61,961 bases of DNA from assembly GCA_016871155.1 (NCBI GenBank), contig VFZO01000009.1:1-61961 (forward strand), given 5' to 3'. The translations under genes were made by a program, and so were the position numbers. Each line of letters opens with the position of its first letter. The first letter of the stretch is position 1. Under the pieces are notes generated by a model. The model saw only the letters and a list, made by a program, of their open reading frames with translations. It did no database searches and had not been told where the DNA came from. Source of the DNA: Acidobacteriota bacterium (lineage in GTDB: Bacteria; Acidobacteriota; Terriglobia; Bryobacterales; Bryobacteraceae). Below are positions 55,855 to 61,961 of this stretch, piece by piece.

Positions 55855-58218
55855 TTAGGTACGATACCGGAATTCGGCGCTCGAAAATAGCGCCTGATAG
55901 AGCTTGGCCCATGCCTCCAGCTCGGTTTCCTTGTTCTTGGTTTCGCCCACGTAGGTGAGCGACTGGTCGATCTCCCGCGTCGACGGCATCCGCCCCAGCA
56001 CCTCTTTATAGGCGCGTGTCAGGCGTTCCTTATCGGCCGGATACGCTTTCAGCAGCCGTTCGGCGGCTACCTTCGATTGCGCGGCGACAAACGGGCTGTT
56101 GAGCAGGAATAGGGCCTGCGGCGCCACCGTCGTCACGTCCCGCTTGCCCTTCGGCTCGGACGGCTCCGGGAAATCGAACGTCTCGAAGAACCGGTTCGGC
56201 TGATTGCGGACCACCGGAACGTAAACCGAGCGGTATCCCTCGGTCAGCTCCCACGGCTCAATCTGTCCTTGGCGGCGCGCGCGCTTTGGCCCGCCGGAGA
56301 TCCAATCGGCGATGGGGGACTCGCCCGGATTCTTCGGGTCTAGTTTCCCGCTTACGTGCAGGATGGAATCGCGAATCGCCTCAACCTCCAGACGGTTGCG
56401 ATTGGCCCGCCACAGCAGCTTGTTTTCGGGGTCGATCTCGTGCGACGCCGCATCGTGGTTCGACGACAGCCTGTACGTCCTCGAAAGTACGATCTCGCGA
56501 ATCAGCTTCTTGGTCGACCACTGGTTCGCCACCAGTCTCTGGCTCAAATAGTCCAGCAGTTCCCGGTGCGACGGCAGCGAACCGCTGCGTCCGAAGTTGT
56601 CCGGTGTTTCGACGATGCCGCGCCCAAACAGATGCAGCCATACCCGGTTGGCCATCACGCGCGCCGTGCTCGGATTATCCGCCCGCGCGATCCACTTCGC
56701 CAGCTCCAGCCGCCCGCTCACGTCCTTCGGAATGGTGAGAGGCCGGCCTTCCGGCGCCAGAATTTGCAGCGAACCGCGCGCCACCTTCTCGGCCGGGTTG
56801 TGCGGGTCGCCCTTCAGCATAATCTCGGACTCGACCTTCCGCTCTGCTTCGCGCACGCCCATCACCAGGTTCTGCGGGAGCGGCAGCTTGTACCACTCCA
56901 GGCCCGTCGTCCGGACCGTCTCACGGTTGCGCGAACGCTCCGCCTGCAGCACCTTCGCCCACAACTCCTCGCGCTCCTTGGCCAGCAGGTTTCCATCTTT
57001 CCCCGGATAGGCGTCGATACCGTCCAGCCGCAGCAGCAACTGATCGTTGAAATGGATCTGGTTAAACTGCGGCCGCCGGCGCAGACCATTGGCCAGCTCT
57101 GTGGAGCGGAAGATGCCCGCCATGGCGTAGTAGTCTTTCGTCGGGATCGGATCGAACTTATGATCGTGGCAGCGGGCGCAGCCCACTGTCATCCCCATGA
57201 ACGCCTTCGATACGACGTGGATCTGTTCATCCACCACGTCCATTTCGTATTGGCGCTTGTCGAGCTCGTTCAGATCCACCGCGCCCAGCGCCAGGAATCC
57301 AGTCGCAACCAGATTCGCGTTCCGCTCGTCTGGCGTCTTGGCCTCCAGAAGGTCGCCGGCAATCTGCTTCAGGATGAACTGGTCGTACGGGAGGTCTTTG
57401 TTGATCGCGTCGATCACCCAGTCCCTATACCGCCAAGCCACCGGAAACGGCGCGTTCCGCGTGCGGCCTGTGGTTTCTCCGTAGCGGGCTACGTCCAGCC
57501 AATGGCGGCCCCAGCGCTCGCCGTAAAGGGACGAGGCAAGCAACCGGTCGACGGCCTTCTCATACGCGCTACTGCTTCTGTCGGCCAGGAAAGCGTCCAC
57601 CTCTTCCGGCGAGGGCGGGACGCCCGTCAGGTCGAGAGACACGCGCCGCAGCAGAGTGCCGCGATCGGCATCGGCAACCGGTTTCAGCTTCTTGGCCTCC
57701 ATCTTGGCCAGGACGAACTTGTCGATCGGCGCAGTGGCCCACTTGGTGTCGGCGGTCTTGGGTACGGCCGGCGTCACGGGCGGTTGAAAGGCCCAGAATT
57801 TGCGCGCGATCTCCCAGTTGATATTCGGGGCTTTCGATACGACTCTGTTTTCTTCGCGCGGATCTGGCGCGCCCATCGCCACCCACTTTTCGAAATCGGC
57901 CACGATCGACGGGCTCAGCGGGCGGCCCGGCGGCATTTTGCGCGCGCCGGTTCGGCGAATGGCTTGAATCAGCAGGGACTTCTCGGGATCGCCAGGCACG
58001 ATAGCCGGCCCGGAGTCGCCCCCGGACAGCGGCCCGGTCTTGGTGTCCAGCACTAATCCGCCGCGCGAAACCTTGCCTTCGTGGGAGTGGCAGGTGAAAC
58101 AGTTGGCAGCCAATACCGGCCGGATCTTCGATTCGAAAAACTCAATCGCCTCCGGACTCGGCTTGGCGTCCTGGGCGGCCAGCGCCGCCGCACAAATAGA
58201 AAAGAGAGCGTACTTCAC
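55855..58218 (-). CDS. PSD1-type protein: cytochrome c-like domain + DUF1549 + DUF1553
   Basis: 787 residues from a GTG at 58218 with GAGGAA upstream. Signal (ALFSICAAALAAQDA); planctomycete-type heme domain with CFTCHSHEGKVSRGGLVLDT, QAIRRTGARKMPPGRPL (residues about 20-125); DUF1549 (PIDKFVLAKMEAKKLKPVAD to YGERWGRHWLDVARYGETTG) and DUF1553 (LELAKWIARADNPSTARVMA, NRVWLHLFGRGIVETPDNFG, REIVLSRTYRLSS, LWRANRNRLEVEAIRDSIL). A second CARCHDHKFDPI motif is a heme-type site in the middle. Probably an exported redox protein acting with the DUF1501 protein downstream on a sulfated or complex glycan; the role is not established. Confidence 0.93.
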   Translation of the reverse strand: MKYALFSICAAALAAQDAKPSPEAIEFFESKIRPVLAANCFTCHSHEGKVSRGGLVLDTKTGPLSGGDSGPAIVPGDPEKSLLIQAIRRTGARKMPPGRPLSPSIVADFEKWVAMGAPDPREENRVVSKAPNINWEIARKFWAFQPPVTPAVPKTADTKWATAPIDKFVLAKMEAKKLKPVADADRGTLLRRVSLDLTGVPPSPEEVDAFLADRSSSAYEKAVDRLLASSLYGERWGRHWLDVARYGETTGRTRNAPFPVAWRYRDWVIDAINKDLPYDQFILKQIAGDLLEAKTPDERNANLVATGFLALGAVDLNELDKRQYEMDVVDEQIHVVSKAFMGMTVGCARCHDHKFDPIPTKDYYAMAGIFRSTELANGLRRRPQFNQIHFNDQLLLRLDGIDAYPGKDGNLLAKEREELWAKVLQAERSRNRETVRTTGLEWYKLPLPQNLVMGVREAERKVESEIMLKGDPHNPAEKVARGSLQILAPEGRPLTIPKDVSGRLELAKWIARADNPSTARVMANRVWLHLFGRGIVETPDNFGRSGSLPSHRELLDYLSQRLVANQWSTKKLIREIVLSRTYRLSSNHDAASHEIDPENKLLWRANRNRLEVEAIRDSILHVSGKLDPKNPGESPIADWISGGPKRARRQGQIEPWELTEGYRSVYVPVVRNQPNRFFETFDFPEPSEPKGKRDVTTVAPQALFLLNSPFVAAQSKVAAERLLKAYPADKERLTRAYKEVLGRMPSTREIDQSLTYVGETKNKETELEAWAKLYQALFSSAEFRYRT

Positions 58219-58332
58219 CGTGGTTCCTCACTCAGGTGAACCCGTATTCATGGCCTGGGTTGCTGCCTAAATGATATCTGAGCCGGATTTCAAAGGGAAG
58301 CGTCCCAAGACTGGCCAAGAAGAGGGGCCAAG

Positions 58333-61300
58333 TCAGAACGTAAACCGCGCCCCTAACTGGATCTGTCGCGGAGTATTGCCCTGCGAGTTGATCACCCCGA
58401 ACGCCGGCACTCCGAACACAACACCCGGCGCTCCAAAAATCGGCGTGTTCGTGAAATTGAACGCCTCGGCACGGATCTGCAGAATCACGCTCTCCCACAC
58501 CCGGAAGTTCTTGAACAAGGAGAGATCGAGATTCACCGTGCGGGGCTGCCGGACGTCTGGCAGCGTGCGCGGTGAGTTGCCATGCGTAAATGCGGCTGGC
58601 TGGCTGAACGTCGATATGTTGAAGTAGCGGGTGAGCCGTTCTGAAACCGGTCCGTCAAGCCGCGCGCTCGTTCCATTGTTGTTCGGACGCTGTGTTCCGT
58701 TCACTGGCGCCCCCGCGCCAATCAACTGCCCGAGCGAATTCGACGTATTGGCGCTCGTCAACGGCACCAGCGGAATTCCCGAAGAGAGCGTCGCGATGCC
58801 GTTCACCTGCCATCCGCCAAGGGCGAGATCCACCGCCCGGCCGTTGATGGACGGAAGCTGCCAGGTGCCGCTCATCACCAACCGGTGCCGCACGTCGTAG
58901 GTGGCGAGCGCGCGTTCGGCGCGCCGATTGTGCCAATCCTGAATGTAGGCGTAGGGAGGCGAGAGCCCAGTGCCCGACGTCGACACATCGTCGATCAGCT
59001 TGCCGAACGTGTAGGCGCCTAGGAACGAAACGCCCTTCGAGAAACGCCGGTCAACGCGAAGCTGCATGGAATGGTAGATCGAACTTCCAATGGATGCCTT
59101 CTCGTAGGCGATGATGTTGAACTGCGGATACGGGCGAAGCAATTGAGCCCGCGTCACCGTTGGACGGCTCAACGCCGAGGCGGGATCGCGGATCACCCCG
59201 GCGAATGGATTCGGTACTTGCTGCAGCAACGCGTTTCCTTGCGCGAGCGCTTCGGTAGTCAACTGGTTCGCGGCGCCGAAGACCGAGGGCAGCCGCGTTC
59301 CTTTCGATCCGGCATAGCTCACCTCGAATAGCGTTCCGGGGAGGAGTTCGCGCTGCACGTTGAAGTTCCACTGCTGCACATACGGCGTGCGATCGTTCAG
59401 ATCGGGCGTCTGGAAATCCAGCCCCGCGAAGGATCGCAGTCCGAGAGCACTGCCGGTCGGGAGCGAGAATCCGGTTGGATAGGGGTTCGACAAGCGATTG
59501 GCTGGGGTGAGTCCGCCATCGAGCGTCGTGAGCATGGGCGACGACGAAGCGAACCCCGCGTTCCCGCCGCCGCCCAAGGTCCCAGCCGCCGTCGCGCTCG
59601 AAGCGGAGAAGAACGCCGCATAGCCTCCGCGAAACACCAGACTCGCCGGGCCTCGCCATGCGAACCCGAACCGCGGACCGAAATTGTTCCGGTCGGTCGA
59701 GAACTGCTTGTCGCGATCGGCGCCATTAAAGCGCAGTCCTCCCCGCAACCGGTCCCGGCCGGCAATGGCGACTGACAAAGGACTGTCCGCCTCGGGATCG
59801 AACACACTCAATCTGTTGAACCGCTCGCTGCGCGGAATCTCGATCTCGTACCGCAAGCCAAAATTGAGCGTGAGTGTCTTTGACGCCTTCCAATCGTCCT
59901 GCAGAAAGACGCCGTAGTAAGGGCTCTGCGTCGACAGATGCGTGTCGTGCGTCAAGGTTCCGCTCACGGGCGTTCCCAATAGGAACGACGCCATCGGGTT
60001 TCCCGCGATCTGTGACCCGGCGTTCGGGTTCGGACCCTGCGTGAACGCTTGATTGAAAGTGAAGTTCCCGGCGGGAAAATTGCCTTGATAGAAGTTGGTC
60101 CGGTTCACACGCGTCTGCACGCCGAACTTGATCGATTGGGAGCCCCGGAACCAGGAAACATTCTGCTGCGCGGTGTACGACTCGAGGCTGAAGCGCGCGT
60201 TGAACGATTCCCCGATCGAACCGAAGCCCGTGATATTGATCGCCGGAAATCCGCGCTTGTCCGAGATCGCGGTGAGTTCTCGGGGCAGGCCGAGGTCCTG
60301 GGTAATGTCGGTGCCAAACGAGAACGACTGACGGTTGGTGAAGAGCCGCGAGTACCCGAGTGTCGTTTCCGCCAACAGATTCGGACGGACGGCAAACGAA
60401 TAGTTCAGTGCCGCGCTGTGGCCGGGCCGTGGAATTGCGTGAGGCCCCGGTTGCCCGTTCGTCCCATAGAAATTCGGATTGACCTGCCGGAAGTCGCGAT
60501 AGCTCAGACGCCCATAGACGTTCTGACGCGGCGAAATCACATGGTCGCCGCGCACATCGAAATTGTCGTCGTCGGTCGCGCCCGCCGCGCTGACAATGTA
60601 GTTGTTCAAATTCGCGGCCCCGGTACCCGGAGTGTTTGGCGTTGGATAAAACGTCAGCAGACGCGATGCGACCGGATCCATGCGCTGAGCCGGAATCCGG
60701 TTGCCCGGGAACGGCGTTCGCACGAATCCGCCGCCGGTCGCGGCCGCCGTGGTCGTGGGATCGAAGATGGTCACCGCCGCTCCGGCGGCGTTGAGTGTCG
60801 AGGAAAAGTCGCCCGTCATTTGCGCGCGGGTGGGAATCGTGGTGATGGACGTTTGCTGTGCGCGTTGGCGCAGCCCCTCGAACCCGCCGAAGAAGAACGT
60901 GCGATTCCGTCCATTGAAAATCTTCGGCAACAGCACCGGACCTCCCAGCGTGAACCCATACTGGTTGCGTTGGAACGTTCCGAGCTGCCGGCCGGCGCGA
61001 TTCAGAAACCACTGGTTCGAGTCAAGGCGGCTGTTGCGCAAGAACTCGTATACACTGCCGTGAAAGGCGTTCGTTCCGGACTTGATCACCAGATTGATCA
61101 CGCCTCCCGTAGTGCGTCCGAACTCAGCCGAGAACGAGTTCGTCTGGACCTTGAACTCCTGCACACGCTCGACGGAAGGCAGAGTCGCGGTGGCGAACGT
61201 TCCGGGGCTGTTCTCGGGAACGGTCACGGGCGCTCCATCCTGCAGGATCTCGGTCGCGCCTCCCCGGCTTCCATTCACGCTGAGATTGGCCAACTGCAGC

Positions 61301-61809
61301 GGATTGTCGCTGAATGCCGGCCCCGGCACGACGCCGGCGGTGAGCCCCGCCAGCCCGATCGGATTGCGGCCGTTGAGCGGCAAGTCGATGATCTGCCGGT
61401 TGCCGATCACCTGCCCGAGTTCGCCTCGCTCGGTCTGCAGGAGCGGCGCCGTTCCCGCCACTTCAACCGTTTCACTCACCGAGCCGAGCTCCATCGTCAG
61501 CGTCAGCGAGACGGACTCCGCGACATTGACCACAACGCCGCTCTTTACCGCGCGCTTGAATCCCGGGGCTTCTGCCGACACGGTGTAGCGGCTCGGCTTC
61601 ACGGAGACGAAGCGGACTAGCCCGGCCGGATCGGTTGCCTGGTTTGTCGCGACTCCGGTCGCTTCCTCGGTTAACTTCACCGCCGCCGCGGCAATTGCGG
61701 CGGCGGTTGGGTCCTGCACCGATACAACTACCAATCCAGACGAAGTCTGTGCGGACAGAGCCCACTGACAAATCAGGGCCAACAACGCCAGTCGGCGGAA
61801 GAGTTTCAT
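58333..61809 (-). CDS. Oar-like TonB-dependent receptor with carboxypeptidase-regulatory domain
   Basis: 1158 residues from ATG 61809. Signal peptide (MKLFRRLALLALICQWALSA), carboxypeptidase-regulatory domain (GLVVVSVQDPTAAAIAAAAV to KPSRYTVSAEAPGFKRAV), plug (NRQIIDLPLNGRNPIGLAGL, DGAPVTVPENSPG, EFKVQTNSFSAEFGRTTGGV), barrel ending LGARFTF. It has the length, order and terminal phenylalanine of an outer-membrane importer. Next to the DUF1501/PSD1 pair on the same strand, 114 bases upstream of the latter, it may deliver their substrate. Confidence 0.93.
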   Translation of the reverse strand: MKLFRRLALLALICQWALSAQTSSGLVVVSVQDPTAAAIAAAAVKLTEEATGVATNQATDPAGLVRFVSVKPSRYTVSAEAPGFKRAVKSGVVVNVAESVSLTLTMELGSVSETVEVAGTAPLLQTERGELGQVIGNRQIIDLPLNGRNPIGLAGLTAGVVPGPAFSDNPLQLANLSVNGSRGGATEILQDGAPVTVPENSPGTFATATLPSVERVQEFKVQTNSFSAEFGRTTGGVINLVIKSGTNAFHGSVYEFLRNSRLDSNQWFLNRAGRQLGTFQRNQYGFTLGGPVLLPKIFNGRNRTFFFGGFEGLRQRAQQTSITTIPTRAQMTGDFSSTLNAAGAAVTIFDPTTTAAATGGGFVRTPFPGNRIPAQRMDPVASRLLTFYPTPNTPGTGAANLNNYIVSAAGATDDDNFDVRGDHVISPRQNVYGRLSYRDFRQVNPNFYGTNGQPGPHAIPRPGHSAALNYSFAVRPNLLAETTLGYSRLFTNRQSFSFGTDITQDLGLPRELTAISDKRGFPAINITGFGSIGESFNARFSLESYTAQQNVSWFRGSQSIKFGVQTRVNRTNFYQGNFPAGNFTFNQAFTQGPNPNAGSQIAGNPMASFLLGTPVSGTLTHDTHLSTQSPYYGVFLQDDWKASKTLTLNFGLRYEIEIPRSERFNRLSVFDPEADSPLSVAIAGRDRLRGGLRFNGADRDKQFSTDRNNFGPRFGFAWRGPASLVFRGGYAAFFSASSATAAGTLGGGGNAGFASSSPMLTTLDGGLTPANRLSNPYPTGFSLPTGSALGLRSFAGLDFQTPDLNDRTPYVQQWNFNVQRELLPGTLFEVSYAGSKGTRLPSVFGAANQLTTEALAQGNALLQQVPNPFAGVIRDPASALSRPTVTRAQLLRPYPQFNIIAYEKASIGSSIYHSMQLRVDRRFSKGVSFLGAYTFGKLIDDVSTSGTGLSPPYAYIQDWHNRRAERALATYDVRHRLVMSGTWQLPSINGRAVDLALGGWQVNGIATLSSGIPLVPLTSANTSNSLGQLIGAGAPVNGTQRPNNNGTSARLDGPVSERLTRYFNISTFSQPAAFTHGNSPRTLPDVRQPRTVNLDLSLFKNFRVWESVILQIRAEAFNFTNTPIFGAPGVVFGVPAFGVINSQGNTPRQIQLGARFTF

Positions 61810-61861
61810 TGGGGCCTCGCGCAATCCGGCCTCATTGTATCTCACCCGGGATTTCCATTTT

Positions 61862-61876
61862 GGGTCTCCCGGACCC
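61862..61876. repeat. Small inverted repeat upstream of the second TonB receptor
   Basis: GGGTC-TCCCG-GACCC, 53 bases before ATG 61809. On the minus strand a TACAAT (about 61837-61832) lies between it and the start. Candidate operator or the tail of an upstream terminator; too short to decide. Confidence 0.3.
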
Positions 61877-61961
61877 CCACAGTATACACCAACGCCTCAC
61901 TCCCGTGCCGGATTTGATCAGAATCCCCTTTCCGAGGGCGGGCCAGTGCCTGCGGATGGCT

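Overview
The window looks like the chromosome of a member of Acidobacteriota, most likely the Bryobacterales/Solibacter group. The case rests on family content rather than a marker tree: a PadR regulator translationally coupled to an 850-aa duplicated permease of the acidobacterial ADOP type, two Oar-like TonB-dependent receptors with an N-terminal carboxypeptidase-regulatory domain, two proteins carrying the TIGR03437-type domain common in Solibacter, a DUF1501 + DUF1549/DUF1553 pair, and GC-rich coding DNA with many ATGA overlaps. I see no rRNA, tRNA, CRISPR array or prophage. Coding density is very high and no gene-free stretch exceeds about 150 bases.

Layout. 1-398: the end of an IS1380-like element inserted into the 5' part of a carboxypeptidase-regulatory/TonB-receptor gene. 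489-10611 (minus strand): heptaheme cytochrome, TPR protein and RecQ; M13 peptidase; then a run of a cytochrome/copper-monooxygenase-like protein, a small cytochrome, alanine racemase and a TIGR03437-kelch protein. 10680-13675 (plus): flgM-flgN-flgK-flgL with a sigma-28-like promoter. 13672-14328: two orphan minus-strand genes. 14416-17138: a small exported protein, amidase, prepilin peptidase and a coiled-coil membrane protein. 17089-22086: NAD(P)-binding protein, glycosylasparaginase, FxLYD-like lipo/exported protein, cyclophilin-TIGR03437 fusion, PLP decarboxylase. 22116-25691: TonB-dependent receptor.

35787-25702 (minus): nine tightly packed genes, PadR, ADOP permease, ethanolamine-type APC permease, glutamine synthetase-like ligase, SDR, aldehyde dehydrogenase, class I glutamine amidotransferase, and a MacB/LolD-type ABC pair. 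The middle five fit a gamma-glutamyl-ethanolamide catabolic route (inference). A perfect 19-nt palindrome covers the permease start codon.

35862-43145: SDR and DinB-like genes, then a divergent signalling locus. One arm (minus) is an outer-membrane barrel, three tandem paralogous exported LSm-like/glycine-rich proteins and a sigma-54 response regulator; the other arm (plus) is a multi-TM histidine kinase and a TPR protein. 43139-44932: deoC and a DUF2891 gene. 52738-44983 (minus): the housekeeping run ffh, rpsP, KH protein, rimM, trmD, rplS, rnhB, a small membrane protein, two signal peptidases I, mannose-1-phosphate guanylyltransferase and cyclophilin. 52812-54340 (plus): Phd/PIN toxin-antitoxin pair and an alpha/beta hydrolase. 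54493-61809 (minus): DUF1501, PSD1-type DUF1549/DUF1553 protein and a second TonB-dependent receptor.

The most interesting places are the divergent kinase/regulator locus with the triplicated LSm-like proteins, the putative gamma-glutamyl-ethanolamide operon with its start-codon palindrome, and the pair of related heme domains, one fused to a copper-monooxygenase-like domain.
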